Numbered from the stretch's first letter, positions 1-9,008 are shown. The stretch is 64,000 bases of DNA from Afipia felis ATCC 53690 (GCF_000314735.2 NZ_KB375270.1:2418001-2482000), one strand, 5' to 3'. The notes: generated from the sequence alone by a model not told the origin. Numbers and translations are program-made.

Positions 1-571
1 GATCGATGCGGTCCTGTCCCCAGAAGACTTCGCCATCGAGCACATAGGCGGGCGAACCGAACACGCCGTGCGCGATGGCATCCTGACGATTCTGCTCATA
101 GGAGGCTTCGACCTCCGCCGACTTTGATTGCTCGATCAGCGCCGTACCCGGCAGGCCGGATTGATCCGCCAACGCCACGACCGTGTCTGGATCCGCGAGA
201 TTGAGTTCATGCACCCAGATGCCTTCAAATACGCGCCGCATGAACGGCTCCGGATTTGCGCCCGATGCGGCGATCACGATCGCCGCGCCGTCGGCCAGCC
301 GTGCGTTGAAAGGCCAGTATTTCGGCTGCAGATCGAAATTCAGCCCCCGCTTCTCACGCCAGCGCTGCAACTCGACCATACGATAGCGTTGCCGCAGCGG
401 ATGACGCTTGGCGAGCGGCAGGCCGCCAGTCTCGGAGAACAGCTCGCCGAGAAAAACTGGTTTGTAATCAACGTTTAGGCCGTGGGCGGCGACAAGATCG
501 AAAAATGCCTTGTGGCCGATATAGGCCCAGGGCGACTGAAACGAAAAGTAGTACTCAACGGACCTGGCCAT
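1..571 (-). CDS. 2-hydroxychromene-2-carboxylate isomerase-like protein, C-terminus cut by window edge
   Basis: The frame reads from an ATG at 571 to the window edge without a stop, about 190 residues. The N-terminus MARSVEYYFSFQSPWAYIGH is the strand-helix opening of the DsbA-like kappa-class GST/HCCA isomerase fold, with the S-P-W-A-Y segment where the glutathione-handling serine sits. Near the cut end there is GVFGSPAYVLDGEVFWGQDR, the cis-proline loop and FWGQDR signature of the family. Such enzymes isomerise 2-hydroxychromene-2-carboxylate in naphthalene catabolism, but chromosomal copies often act on unknown thiol-conjugated substrates. It is transcribed away from the atp operon. The family is secure, the substrate is not. 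Confidence 0.85.
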   Translation of the reverse strand, partial: MARSVEYYFSFQSPWAYIGHKAFFDLVAAHGLNVDYKPVFLGELFSETGGLPLAKRHPLRQRYRMVELQRWREKRGLNFDLQPKYWPFNARLADGAAIVIAASGANPEPFMRRVFEGIWVHELNLADPDTVVALADQSGLPGTALIEQSKSAEVEASYEQNRQDAIAHGVFGSPAYVLDGEVFWGQDRID

Positions 572-864
572 ACCGACACCGCCACGGAATAGGACGGTAT
601 CCCAACAGAGCGGACACGCCTGCGCAAGGTCATCCACGATACTTGCATGTCACAGCAACCGCGACGTTTGGACGGCTCTATTTTCCATATGTTTTTCAAT
701 GCGTTATTCGACATATGCAACCGTCGCCCAATCTTGACTTGCCAGAAGGCCAACAGTATGGTCCGCGCGGTTTCAGGGGTGTTTGGGACGCTTTTTCCGA
801 GATCTCGCGGCGTACAGGACAGGGTGTCAGCGCAAGCAGGCACGTCGCAACGGGCGCGAAGACG
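572..864. other. Divergent intergenic region between the isomerase gene and atpI
   Basis: This 293-base stretch separates two divergently read genes. It holds the atp promoter at 734-762. Two CATATG hexamers lie in the AT-rich part around 687-717. The open frame that extends upstream of atpI has no family resemblance before the atpI ATG and is taken as non-coding. Confidence 0.6.
734..762 (+). promoter_or_regulatory. Sigma-70-type promoter for the atpI-B-E-F'-F operon
   Basis: A TTGACT hexamer at 734-739 and a TATGGT hexamer at 757-762 are separated by exactly 17 bases, about 100 bases before the atpI start. This is a close match to the housekeeping promoter form and is the best candidate in the divergent region. 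The transcription start is inferred. Confidence 0.55.
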
Positions 865-1218
865 ATGGACGAAAAAGACAAACCATCTGCCGATGAAGCC
901 GCGCTCTCCGCAAGGCTTCACCATCTGGAAGACCGGCTTTCCGAAACCAGGAAAGACCGAAATCTCCAGACAGGTCAGTCGGACGGCAGGGATGGAAACG
1001 CCTCGGCCAACGCATCCGCGATGGCACGCGGTTTCCGCCTCTCATCCGAATTGATTGCAGGCGTTCTTGTCGGAGCGGCCATCGGCTGGGGTTTCGACCG
1101 TCTGCTGTCCACGTCCCCCTGGGGACTGATCGTGTTCTTCCTGCTCGGCTTCGCGGCCGGCGTGATCAACGTGATGCGGGCGGCGGGCGTGGCGAACAAG
1201 CCGGCGGACCGCCAATGA
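865..1218 (+). CDS. atpI: ATP synthase accessory protein AtpI
   Basis: This is a 117-residue protein at the head of the F0 operon. An acidic, charged N-terminal half (about residues 1-55) is followed by two membrane segments, about 60-80 (ELIAGVLVGAAIGWGFDRLL) and 87-106 (WGLIVFFLLGFAAGVINVMR). This is the layout of the AtpI/F0F1-ATPase subunit family, which assists assembly of the c-ring and may take part in Mg2+ handling. The ATG at 865 is chosen because the upstream in-frame extension looks non-coding and family members begin with such a short charged tail. atpB starts 67 bases downstream. Confidence 0.88.
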   Translation: MDEKDKPSADEAALSARLHHLEDRLSETRKDRNLQTGQSDGRDGNASANASAMARGFRLSSELIAGVLVGAAIGWGFDRLLSTSPWGLIVFFLLGFAAGVINVMRAAGVANKPADRQ

Positions 1219-1285
1219 TGCGCGGCATCGCCTGATCGATTGAGACAGCGCCGGCCGTGCCGGCATTTGAGAAAGACGCTTCGGA

Positions 1286-2035
1286 ATGGCCGATCCGGTT
1301 GAACAATTCGAGATTCACAAGATCTTCTCGCTGGGCCACATCGGCGGCCAGGAGATCGCCTTCACGAATTCGTCCCTTTACATGTTCATCGCCGTCGGCG
1401 TGATCGCGCTCTTGATGCTCGGCGGCAGCGCCGGCCGCCGCCTGGTGCCGACCCGCTTCCAGTCGGTAGCGGAACTGTCCTATGAATTTGTCAGTAACAT
1501 GATGAGGGAAAGCCTCGGCGAAGAAGGCATGAAGTTCTTCCCGCTGGTGTTCTCGATCTTCATGTTCGTGCTGGCGGCAAACGTAATCGGCGTAATCCCC
1601 TTCACCTTCAGCGTCACCAGCCACCTGATCGTGACCGTCGCTCTGGCGCTGATCGTGTTCCTCACCGTTCTGCTCTACGGCCTCTACAAGAACGGCTTCA
1701 AATTCTTCAAGCTGTTCGTGCCGAGCGGCGTGCCGATCTACATCCTGCCGCTGATTACCGCGATCGAAGTGATCTCGTTCCTGTCGCGCCCAGTGTCGCA
1801 CTCGGTTCGTCTGTTCGCCAACATGCTGGCCGGACACATCACACTGAAGGTGTTCGCGGGCTTCGTCGCCGGTCTCGGCGCGCTCGGCGCCACCGGCATT
1901 CTCGGCGCGACGCTGCCGCTCGCGATGACCACCGCGCTCAGCGCGCTCGAGCTTCTGGTGGCGTTCCTGCAGGCCTACGTGTTCGCCATCCTCACCTGCA
2001 TCTATCTCAACGACGCACTTCACCCCGGTCACTGA
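1286..2035 (+). CDS. atpB: F0F1 ATP synthase subunit a
   Basis: This 249-residue integral membrane stator subunit forms the proton half-channels against the c-ring. The hallmark helix [14 protein letters not shown] carries the essential arginine at R175 (counterpart of E. coli aR210). The last helix has [14 protein letters not shown] with the conserved Gln at 229. The N-terminus contains the FTNSSLYMF segment typical of alphaproteobacterial subunit a. It is second in the F0 operon and is followed 47 bases later by atpE with an AAGGAG ribosome site. Length is normal for the group. Confidence 0.97.
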   Translation: MADPVEQFEIHKIFSLGHIGGQEIAFTNSSLYMFIAVGVIALLMLGGSAGRRLVPTRFQSVAELSYEFVSNMMRESLGEEGMKFFPLVFSIFMFVLAANVIGVIPFTFSVTSHLIVTVALALIVFLTVLLYGLYKNGFKFFKLFVPSGVPIYILPLITAIEVISFLSRPVSHSVRLFANMLAGHITLKVFAGFVAGLGALGATGILGATLPLAMTTALSALELLVAFLQAYVFAILTCIYLNDALHPGH

Positions 2036-2082
2036 CCGGATCGAGTTCTACCTAACACCAGCATCCAAAAAGGAGTTTCACC

Positions 2083-2310
2083 ATGGATCCAATCGCAGCA
2101 AAGTACATCGGCGCAGGTCTCGCCACCATCGGCATGGGCGGCGCCGGCGTCGGCGTGGGCATGATCTTCAGCCAGTTCCTGAACGGCGCGCTGCGCAACC
2201 CGTCGGCCTCGCAGGGTCAGTTCGCGAACCTGATTTTCGGCTTCGCCGTGACCGAAGCGCTGGGCATCTTCTCGCTGCTCGTCGCGCTGCTCCTGCTGTT
2301 CGCTGTCTGA
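2083..2310 (+). CDS. atpE: F0F1 ATP synthase subunit c
   Basis: This 75-residue hairpin forms the rotor ring. Helix 1 has the glycine-packed stretch [10 protein letters not shown] (residues 17-26), the polar loop carries R38-N39-P40, and helix 2 carries the proton-binding carboxylate E58 in [12 protein letters not shown]. The c-subunit is encoded between a and b', as usual in this group. An AAGGAG ribosome-binding site lies just before the ATG. Confidence 0.98.
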   Translation: MDPIAAKYIGAGLATIGMGGAGVGVGMIFSQFLNGALRNPSASQGQFANLIFGFAVTEALGIFSLLVALLLLFAV

Positions 2311-2376
2311 TCTTTCGCACCGGCATTAACGCGGGCTTTATCGTAGGGCCCGCGTCGATTCCTTGAGGAGACATCT

Positions 2377-2931
2377 ATGGCCGAGAGCCATGCAACGGGG
2401 ACGACCGCGCATACCGAGGTTCCGATGAACCACGGCAAGCCGGAGTTTCCGCCGTTCAACAAAGACACCTTTGCTTCGCAGTTGGTGTCGTTCGCGGTCG
2501 CGTTTGCGTTGCTTTACGTCATCGTCTCGCGATTTGCCCTGCCGCGCGTCGGCGGGGTGATCAAGGCCCGCGAAGGCACGATCGAAAAGGATCTGTCCGA
2601 AGCCCAGGCGTTTCGCGACGAATCCGACGCCGCGCTGAAGGCTTACGAGGCCGAGCTTGCCGAGGCCCGTTCCCGGGCGCAGGCGATCGGTTCGGAAACC
2701 CGCGACACGCTTGCCGCGCAGTCCGAGGCGGAGCGCAAGGCACTCGAGATCAGCCTCTCCGCCAAACTGGCCGAGGCTGAAAAGACCATCACCGCGATGC
2801 GCGAGAAGGCGATGGGCAGCGTCAAGACGATCGCCACCGACGCTACGGCGGCGATTGTTCAACGTCTTTCGGGCGTCACTCCGGACAACCAGACCATCGA
2901 CCGCGCGGTCGATGCTTCGCTGAAGGGTTGA
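2377..2931 (+). CDS. atpF': F0F1 ATP synthase subunit b' (b-prime)
   Basis: This 184-residue peripheral-stalk subunit has a polar N-terminal extension (about 1-30), a single membrane anchor (about 34-52, [20 protein letters not shown]), then a long charged coiled coil rich in Glu, Ala and Lys. Photosynthetic and related alphaproteobacteria make the stalk from a b/b' heterodimer. The first of the two b-type genes with an N-terminal extension is b'. It ends 4 bases before atpF, so the two products are probably made in balance. Confidence 0.93.
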   Translation: MAESHATGTTAHTEVPMNHGKPEFPPFNKDTFASQLVSFAVAFALLYVIVSRFALPRVGGVIKAREGTIEKDLSEAQAFRDESDAALKAYEAELAEARSRAQAIGSETRDTLAAQSEAERKALEISLSAKLAEAEKTITAMREKAMGSVKTIATDATAAIVQRLSGVTPDNQTIDRAVDASLKG

Positions 2932-2935
2932 AGCG

Positions 2936-3421
2936 ATGCTGCATGAAGCAGAATTCTGGGTTGCAGTTGCCTTCGTCCTGATGCTGGCGATTTTCGGTTA
3001 TTTCGGCGTCCACCGCGTGATCGGTGCGGCGCTGGACAACCGCAGCGCCCGCATCCGCAAGGAGCTCGACGACGCCCGCCGCCTCAAAGAGGAAGCACAG
3101 AGCCTCGTCGCCGAATATCGCGCCCGTCGTCAGAGCGCCGAGCGTGAGGCGCAGGAGATCGTCGCCGCCGCCAAGGCGGATGCCGAACGGATCGCCGTCG
3201 AAGCCAAGGCCAAGATGGAAGATTTCGTCGCACGCCGCACCAAGTCGGCCGAAAACAAGATCGCTCAGGCCGAGACGCAGGCAGTCGCCGACGTCCGCGC
3301 CGCCGCTGCCGAGGCCGCCGCTGCAGCCGCAGCCAGCGTGTTGTCGCAGACGGTCAAGGGCGATGTGGCCAACGGCCTGATCGAGAAGAGCATCAAGGAC
3401 CTCGGCTCCAAGCTGAACTGA
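2936..3421 (+). CDS. atpF: F0F1 ATP synthase subunit b
   Basis: This 161-residue peripheral-stalk subunit has an N-terminal membrane helix (about 6-26, [20 protein letters not shown]) followed by a right-handed coiled-coil region ([20 protein letters not shown] and onwards) and an alanine-rich C-terminal part that would bind the delta subunit. It is the last gene of the F0 operon and is followed by an intrinsic terminator. The F1 genes are not in this window, consistent with the separate atpHAGDC operon of alphaproteobacteria. Confidence 0.95.
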   Translation: MLHEAEFWVAVAFVLMLAIFGYFGVHRVIGAALDNRSARIRKELDDARRLKEEAQSLVAEYRARRQSAEREAQEIVAAAKADAERIAVEAKAKMEDFVARRTKSAENKIAQAETQAVADVRAAAAEAAAAAAASVLSQTVKGDVANGLIEKSIKDLGSKLN

Positions 3422-3441
3422 GCGTTCCCCACATCAGAGAT

Positions 3442-3474
3442 AAAAAAGGCCGGTCGAAAGACCGGCCTTTTTTT
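3442..3474 (+). terminator. Intrinsic terminator of the F0 operon
   Basis: AAGGCCGGTC, loop GAAA and GACCGGCC form a perfect stem flanked by an A-run on the 5' side and a run of seven or more T on the 3' side, 21 bases after the atpF stop. The A-run makes it usable on the minus strand too, where a convergent gene ends at 3536. Confidence 0.9.
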
Positions 3475-3486
3475 GTTTTGTGAACT

Positions 3487-3515
3487 TGCGTCATTGCGAG
3501 GAGCGCATGCGACGA
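3487..3515. repeat. Fragment of a REP-like intergenic repeat
   Basis: The bases GCGTCATTGCGAGGAGCG begin a motif that, from memory, recurs between genes in Bradyrhizobium/Rhodopseudomonas-type genomes. The usual continuation into an AGCAATCC arm is lost here, so this would be a decayed or half copy. It sits between two convergent genes. A genome-wide copy count would be needed to confirm it. Confidence 0.35.
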
Positions 3516-3535
3516 CTCTAACCCTGTCAGCTCGC

Positions 3536-4225
3536 TTAATGCTTGCGGCCACGTGCGCGCGCGGCGGGCTTTTGCCCGGCCGGATCGAAGCCGATGTAGA
3601 AGATGTAGTTATCGCCGGTGTCTCCCGGCGGCACCGGATAGATGATGTCTTCGACCACGGTGCTGAAATCGGTGTAACCCGCGTCGCCGGACAATGCGAC
3701 CGAGGTCTGGAACGCCTTGGTGAAGATCACCTTGGTCGTCACGCCTTCCTGCATCACCGCGACGCGCATCGGAATGTCGACCGTCGGCGGCGCGCCTGCC
3801 GCACCGGTGATGATGCGTCCCTGGATGCCGACGCGGGCGTGGATCTGCCCGCCGCTCAGGGTGCAGTCACGTGCGGTGCGCAGGATCGAGGCCTGATAGC
3901 GCAGGTCCATGCCGCTCGCAGGCTTGCCTGGAAGTCCTACCGCCAGGGTCGATGCGCCGAAGCGGACGTTCACCGGCGGACAGGTCGGCTCGTTGTTTTC
4001 GGGCGGCGGCGGCGCCTCACCCACCGCCTGCGACTTGGAGCCGAAAATCTGGCTGAACCGGCTGCCGATCGACGGACTGCTGGCGGGCGCCGAATCGGCG
4101 CTGGCACTTGAGCCGCCAAACATACTGCCGCCGCCACAACCCGCGAGCGTCACGCTCAGCAAAGCCGCTACGAGCAAAGGTGCACGATTGCGAACGCGCC
4201 CGCCATGAGGAAACTGCTGCGTCAT
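3536..4225 (-). CDS. Conserved hypothetical lipoprotein
   Basis: I do not recognise a named family. The ATG at 4225 is chosen because it places a standard lipoprotein signal at the N-terminus: basic start, hydrophobic run PLLVAALLSVTL, and lipobox LAGC with the lipidated cysteine at residue 30. A Gly/Ser-rich linker (GGGSMFGGSS) and a Pro-rich stretch near residue 73 (APPPPEN) follow. The rest is a beta-rich domain of about 140 residues and the product ends in a basic tail (ARARGRKH). The mature protein should sit in the periplasm, anchored to a membrane. It reads toward the atp operon terminator. Confidence 0.7.
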   Translation of the reverse strand: MTQQFPHGGRVRNRAPLLVAALLSVTLAGCGGGSMFGGSSASADSAPASSPSIGSRFSQIFGSKSQAVGEAPPPPENNEPTCPPVNVRFGASTLAVGLPGKPASGMDLRYQASILRTARDCTLSGGQIHARVGIQGRIITGAAGAPPTVDIPMRVAVMQEGVTTKVIFTKAFQTSVALSGDAGYTDFSTVVEDIIYPVPPGDTGDNYIFYIGFDPAGQKPAARARGRKH

Positions 4226-4351
4226 TGCCGTTCGATATCCCCCGAAGTCCTGAATTCGGTCGCTTATAACAGGCCGATCGCGGCGAACCCAAGGCATAAG
4301 GCATAGTGCGAGCCTGAGCCGCGCCTTGGCCGCCCGGCATCCGCCTGCCCA

Positions 4352-4939
4352 TCAGCCGACGAAATCGTCCTCCAGCAGCCCGTACAGATAATGGTCCTGC
4401 CAGGAGCCGTTGATGCACAGATAACGCCGCGCCACACCCTCGCGGATGAAGCCGCATTTCTCCAGCACCCGCGCCGACGCCAGATTGCCCGGGATGCAGG
4501 CGGCCTCAACGCGATGCAGATGAAGTTCGCCGAACAGCGTCGGCAGCAGCACCCGCAACGCCGCCGTCATGTAGCCCTGCCCGGCATAGGGCTCGCCGAT
4601 CCAGTAGCCGACGGTGCCGCTCTGCACGATGCCGCGCCGGACATTGGCCAGCGTCACCGCGCCGAGAAGCCTCTGGTCGCTCTCACGGATGATGATGAAA
4701 GGATAGGAGCGGTCTTCGGTGATGTCTTCGGTATAGCGCCGCAACCGGCGGCGAAATCCCGCACGGGTGAGATCATCGGTGGGCCAGATTGGCTCCCACG
4801 GCGTGAGATAGGCCCGGCTTGTCTGCCGAAGCTCCGACCATTGTTCGTAATCCGACATCGTCGGCGGACGCAGCCAGAGCCCACGCGCGCGTGGCATCAG
4901 CACCGCGGGCAAGGTAAGAGGCAACCGGAATAACGCCAT
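4352..4939 (-). CDS. GNAT-family N-acetyltransferase (RimJ-like)
   Basis: This product of about 195 residues has the GNAT fold of the RimJ/RimL type. LRPPTMSDYEQWSELR is the N-terminal strand and helix. The acetyl-CoA pyrophosphate loop is IGEPYAGQGYMTAALR, a Q/R-x-x-G-x-G/A variant. The C-terminal HRVEAACIPGNLASARVLEK followed by CGFIREGVARR is characteristic of ribosomal-protein alanine acetyltransferase relatives. The ATG at 4939 is preferred over the GTG two codons earlier because a purine-rich AAAGAGAG lies a few bases upstream. The physiological substrate is inferred only by family. Confidence 0.85.
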   Translation of the reverse strand: MALFRLPLTLPAVLMPRARGLWLRPPTMSDYEQWSELRQTSRAYLTPWEPIWPTDDLTRAGFRRRLRRYTEDITEDRSYPFIIIRESDQRLLGAVTLANVRRGIVQSGTVGYWIGEPYAGQGYMTAALRVLLPTLFGELHLHRVEAACIPGNLASARVLEKCGFIREGVARRYLCINGSWQDHYLYGLLEDDFVG

Positions 4940-5028
4940 GGCCACTCTCTTTTCATTGCATCGAGGCGGACACGCAGCCCGCTCGAGCGAAGCATTCGAT
5001 CAAAGCGTCTCGCGACGTAGAGAGCGCA

Positions 5029-6318
5029 TCAATGCAGAAGCGCCCTCGCCTTCGGTCCCGACAATCCTTCCGCAAACGCAACCGCCTTGTCCAGTCCCCG
5101 GCCGCTGCCGAGCGCCACCACCGCCGGACGGCTGCGAGCCAGCAATGCCCGCGCCGCATCGCGGGCGGATTCCACACTGACATTGTCGATCCGCGCGATC
5201 ATTTCATCGACGCCCAGCGGACGGTCATAGGCGAGCACATGACGGGCCAACTGCTCGGCGCGCGCGCTGCAGCTTTCCAGCGCCATCAACAGCCCCGCCT
5301 TCATCTGCGCCTTGGCGCGGGCAATTTCAGCTTCCGTCAGCGTCTCGACCGCCGCGTTCATCTCGTCGACGATGACTTCCATCATCTCCGGCGCGTCGGT
5401 CGGATCGGTGCCCGTGTAGAGACTGAAGAAGCCCGTGTCGGAGTAAGGCTGGTGGAATGTGTAGATCGAATAGCAAAGCCCGCGCTTCTCGCGCACTTCC
5501 TGAAACAGCCGCGACGACATACCTCCGCCGAGAATGTTGGTGAACACCTGCAGGCTGAACAGCGAGGGATCGGATTGCGGGATACCTTCGAGCGCCAGCG
5601 TCAGATGCGCCTGTTCTAGATCCCGGCGCACTACGCGCGAGCCGCCCTTACCGAACGACGCCGGCACGGATTTCGGACCGGCCTCGGCACCGAAACCTGC
5701 GAACCGCTGTTCGACATCGGCGACGATCCGGCGATGATCGACCGCGCCCGAAGCAGCCACCACCATGTCGGGGCCGCGATAATGCGTGGTGAGATAACCG
5801 CGCAGCTTGTCGCGGGTGAAGGTCGCAAGCGTCTCCGGCGTGCCGAGCAGCGAGCGCCCCATCGGCTGGTCGGGATAGGCCAGCTCCCCGAGATATTCGA
5901 ACACGGCATCGTCCGGCGTATCCATCGCCGCGCCGATCTCCTGCACGATGACGCTTTTCTCGCGCTCCAGCTCCTCGCTGTCGAAGGAGGGATTGGCCAG
6001 GATGTCGGACAGCACGTCGATCGCGAGCGGCACGTCTGCCTTCAGCACGCGCGCGTAATAGGCCGTGCTTTCCGAACTCGTCGCGGCATTGAGATCGCCG
6101 CCGACCGCTTCGATCTGCTCGACGATCTCGCGCGAGGTGCGGCTCGCGGTGCCCTTGAACGCCATATGTTCGAGCAGATGCGAAATGCCGTGCTCGTCGA
6201 TTTTCTCGTCGCGGCCACCGACCCCGGTCCACACACCGAGCGCTGCCGTTTCCAAATGCGGCATCGCATCGGTGACGACGGTGAGCCCGGAGGGAAGTTT
6301 GGTGATTTCGACGGCCAT
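5029..6318 (-). CDS. M16-family zinc peptidase (processing-peptidase-like)
   Basis: This 429-residue insulinase-type metallopeptidase carries the inverted zinc motif HLLEH at residues 47-51, preceded by GISH, and the downstream zinc ligand Glu at about 127 in VIVQEIGAAMDTPDD. The C-terminal half carries NILGGGMSSRLFQEVREKRG, the R/Y signature of mitochondrial processing-peptidase beta relatives. Its ATG shares the last base of the thrC stop (TGATG), so it is translationally coupled to thrC. A longer in-frame extension upstream overlaps thrC and is rejected. In alphaproteobacteria this gene usually follows thrC. Its natural substrates are unknown. Confidence 0.93.
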   Translation of the reverse strand: MAVEITKLPSGLTVVTDAMPHLETAALGVWTGVGGRDEKIDEHGISHLLEHMAFKGTASRTSREIVEQIEAVGGDLNAATSSESTAYYARVLKADVPLAIDVLSDILANPSFDSEELEREKSVIVQEIGAAMDTPDDAVFEYLGELAYPDQPMGRSLLGTPETLATFTRDKLRGYLTTHYRGPDMVVAASGAVDHRRIVADVEQRFAGFGAEAGPKSVPASFGKGGSRVVRRDLEQAHLTLALEGIPQSDPSLFSLQVFTNILGGGMSSRLFQEVREKRGLCYSIYTFHQPYSDTGFFSLYTGTDPTDAPEMMEVIVDEMNAAVETLTEAEIARAKAQMKAGLLMALESCSARAEQLARHVLAYDRPLGVDEMIARIDNVSVESARDAARALLARSRPAVVALGSGRGLDKAVAFAEGLSGPKARALLH

Positions 6319-7733
6319 CAATGAACCTCTTGCTTGGCGACCCGGCTCGCCGACAGCACGAAGGCCTCGACCGCCGCCGGATCGTTCTTCATCACGGTGA
6401 TGTGCTCCTTGCGGCTCATCAGTCCTTCGAGCCACACCGGCAGGCCGGGGCGCATGCCGCAGGCTTCCTCGACCGCATCGGGGAATTTCGCCGGATGCGC
6501 GGTGGAGAGCACCACGTTCGGATTTCTGGAATCGGCACCGTCGCGCTCGGCCACCGCCAGCGCCACTGCCGTGTGTGGATCCACGAGGTCGCCCGCCTCG
6601 CGGAATGCAGCGCGGATCGTCGCTGCGACTTCGGTCTCGTCGGCGCGCCCTGCCTCGAAATCGTTGCGGATCGCGTTAAGCACATTGCCCGGCAAAGAGA
6701 AGCGGCCGGACTGCGCGAGCGAGGCCATCAGGCCGCGCACCAATGCTGCGTCGCGCCCGCTCGCCTCGAACATCAGTCGCTCGAAATTGGACGATACCTG
6801 AATGTCCATCGATGGCGATTGCGTGGCGTGGACTTCGCGCACCTCATAGAGTCCGTTCTGCAGCGTGCGCGCGAGGATATCATTGATGTTGGTCGCGACC
6901 CGCAGCTTGCCGACCGGCAGGCCCATGCGCTTGGCGACATAGCCCGCGAAGATGTCGCCGAAATTTCCGGTCGGCACCGTAAAGTCGATCACGCGCGCGG
7001 GTGCGCCGAGCGCAACCGCCGAGGTGAAGTAATAGACCGTCTGCGCGACGATGCGCGCCCAGTTGATCGAGTTGACACCCGACAGCGACACGCGGTCGCG
7101 GAATGCATGGTGGTTGAACAGCGCCTTCACGATCGCCTGGCAATCGTCGAACGTGCCTTCCACCGCGAGCGCGTGGACATTCGCCGCGCCGGTCGTCGTC
7201 ATCATCCGCCGCTGCACTTCGGAGACGCGACCGTCCGGAAACAGCACGAACAGATCGACGTTCTCGCGATTCTTGAACGCTTCGACGGCCGCGCCGCCGG
7301 TGTCGCCCGAAGTCGCAACCACGATGGTGGTGCGCGCGCCGCGCTTGGCGAGCACATGGTCCATCAGCCGCGACAGCAACTGCATCGCCACGTCCTTGAA
7401 CGCGAGCGTCGGGCCGTGAAACAGTTCAAGCGTAAACTGGTTGGTCCCGCTCTGGTCGAGAGGCACCACTGCCGGATGGCGGAAGGTCGCGTAAGCCTCA
7501 TTGGTCATCCGGCCGAGATCGGCATCGGAGATTTCACCCGCGACGAAGGGGCGGATCACCTCGGTCGCGACCTCCCAATAGGGACGACCGGCAAAACCGG
7601 CGATGGCGTCGCGCGACAGCGTCGGCCAGACCTCCGGCACGTAGAGGCCGCCGTCACGGGCAAGCCCGGTCAGCATCACATCGCAAAAGCCGAGCTTGGG
7701 GGCCTCGCCCCGGGTCGAAAGATAAGTCGTCAA
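6318..7733 (-). CDS. thrC: Threonine synthase
   Basis: This PLP enzyme converts O-phosphohomoserine to threonine. The N-terminus TTYLSTRGEAPKLGFCDVML is the classic ThrC opening. The PLP lysine is K113 in GPTLAFKDVAMQ, the phosphate-binding loop is VATSGDTGGAA, and the family signature FTVPTGNFGDIFAGYVAKRM is intact. I set the start at a TTG (7733-7731) because GGAGG lies 6 bases upstream and family members start at this point. The longer ATG-initiated frame adds 20 residues without similarity. It lies between surf1 and the M16 gene, the conserved order in this family of bacteria. Confidence 0.95.
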   Translation of the reverse strand: MTTYLSTRGEAPKLGFCDVMLTGLARDGGLYVPEVWPTLSRDAIAGFAGRPYWEVATEVIRPFVAGEISDADLGRMTNEAYATFRHPAVVPLDQSGTNQFTLELFHGPTLAFKDVAMQLLSRLMDHVLAKRGARTTIVVATSGDTGGAAVEAFKNRENVDLFVLFPDGRVSEVQRRMMTTTGAANVHALAVEGTFDDCQAIVKALFNHHAFRDRVSLSGVNSINWARIVAQTVYYFTSAVALGAPARVIDFTVPTGNFGDIFAGYVAKRMGLPVGKLRVATNINDILARTLQNGLYEVREVHATQSPSMDIQVSSNFERLMFEASGRDAALVRGLMASLAQSGRFSLPGNVLNAIRNDFEAGRADETEVAATIRAAFREAGDLVDPHTAVALAVAERDGADSRNPNVVLSTAHPAKFPDAVEEACGMRPGLPVWLEGLMSRKEHITVMKNDPAAVEAFVLSASRVAKQEVH

Positions 7734-7857
7734 CGGTGCCTCCAAAGGAGCGGGGTTCCGCAAGCCTTTGACAAGATTGTTAATTTTATCCACATCGGGT
7801 GGAATTCCGCACCTTACCGGCTGGCTTTCCTCCCGACAAGGAAGCGAAATGATCGCC

Positions 7858-8610
7858 TCAGGTCCGCTGTTTGCCGAACAGCCAGAAGCCGAACGTGCCG
7901 AACACGGCGAGCGCGAGGCCGAACCAAGTGATCGCGTATTGTAGATGGTTATCCCGCAACTTCGGCACCAGCGCGCCCGGCTTCGGCACGCCTTGCGCGG
8001 GCACCGGCGTTTCGAGGTCGATGTAGAACGGTGCGACCTTGCCCCAGTTCAGCGCCGCGGCGATGCGAGGGACGTCGCGCACGAACCAGAGCCGCTTGGG
8101 CTCGTTTTCGTGGGCGGTGAAAAGCCCCGCCTGCTCCGGAAAGCGCAGATAGCCGGTCAGCGTCTCCGGCTTGCCGGTCAGCAGCGGCGCGACAGCGCGG
8201 TCTTCTTCAGCCCGGCGCTGCATATCGTTCGGCACATAGCCGGCATTCACCACCACCTGTTCGCCGTTCTCCGTCCGTGCAGGCAGGAAGGCCCAGGCGC
8301 CCGGCGTTGTGACGTCACTGCGCACCGCCGAGCTCGAGGTGTAGATCATCGCGTCGGGCTTGTTCTCGAAGGTCGCGGTGAAGCGCACGCGGCGGAATTC
8401 ATCGTGGGTGGCATCCAGTTTCGACCACTCAGCAGACGGCGGCAAAAGCACTGGCTCTGCTGCCAGCCGCTCGTTGAGGGCGGCGATCAAAGCGTGTTTC
8501 TCGTCGCGGCGCTCGAGCTGCCAGAACCCGAGACCCGTGAGAAGCGCCGTCATCGCCAGCGCGAACACGGTCATACCAATGACGCCGCGTCCACGCGCCG
8601 CCATGCTCAT
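7858..8610 (-). CDS. SURF1-family cytochrome oxidase assembly protein
   Basis: This 250-residue protein has the SURF1 plan: an N-terminal membrane helix (about 11-30), a periplasmic domain, and a C-terminal helix (about 224-245). Signatures are LGFWQLERRDEK, VVVNAGYVP (the family's V-x-R-G-W/Y-V-P site), LTGYLRFPEQAG, and the terminal HLQYAITWFGLALA. SURF1 helps insert heme a into subunit I of aa3-type oxidase. Its start overlaps the stop of the DUF983 gene by four bases (ATGA), so the two are co-translated. Confidence 0.93.
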   Translation of the reverse strand: MSMAARGRGVIGMTVFALAMTALLTGLGFWQLERRDEKHALIAALNERLAAEPVLLPPSAEWSKLDATHDEFRRVRFTATFENKPDAMIYTSSSAVRSDVTTPGAWAFLPARTENGEQVVVNAGYVPNDMQRRAEEDRAVAPLLTGKPETLTGYLRFPEQAGLFTAHENEPKRLWFVRDVPRIAAALNWGKVAPFYIDLETPVPAQGVPKPGALVPKLRDNHLQYAITWFGLALAVFGTFGFWLFGKQRT

Positions 8611-9008
8611 GCCTGATCCCGCTTCACGAGCTGCCCTTCGGCGGCCTTATGGTGATATTGCAGAGCAATCATGAGCGCCTTCATCGGCCGGAGCGGCGCC
8701 AGCGTCACCAGCAGGATCAGCGGCAGCCACAGAGCGGCATGAACCCAGAACGGCGGCTGATACTTCACCTCCACGATCAGCGCCGCGCCGACCACGAGAA
8801 ATCCTGCAATCAGAATGATGAACACGGCCGGCCCATCGCCGCTATCGATGAAACTATAATCAAGGCCGCAATTCTCGCAGGTAGGCCGCAGCGACAAAAA
8901 TCCGGCGAACAGTTTCCCCTTGCCGCAACGCGGGCAGCGGCAGCGCAACCCGGCGGCGAAAGGCGAAATCGCCCCGGTGGCAGGTGATGAAGGCGGCAAT
9001 TCGGTCAT
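8607..9008 (-). CDS. DUF983 zinc-ribbon membrane protein
   Basis: This 133-residue protein has two CxxC-type pairs near the N-terminus (CRCPRCGKG and CENCGLDY) that would form a zinc ribbon, then two membrane segments (about 61-80 and 88-106). DUF983 members are encoded next to surf1 and ctaE throughout alphaproteobacteria, which suggests a part in oxidase biogenesis, though the molecular role is unknown. It starts after the ctaE terminator, so it may have its own promoter in the 90 bases between. Confidence 0.88.
   Translation of the reverse strand: MTELPPSSPATGAISPFAAGLRCRCPRCGKGKLFAGFLSLRPTCENCGLDYSFIDSGDGPAVFIILIAGFLVVGAALIVEVKYQPPFWVHAALWLPLILLVTLAPLRPMKALMIALQYHHKAAEGQLVKRDQA

Noticed and set aside
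505..864. N-terminal extension of atpI upstream of 865
   Set aside because: It would contain the promoter hexamers and is Arg/Pro-rich without membrane or AtpI features.
6321..7931. 536-codon open frame antisense to thrC
   Set aside because: Composition is extreme (Arg/His-rich) and it only exists because GC-rich third positions remove stops opposite the real gene.
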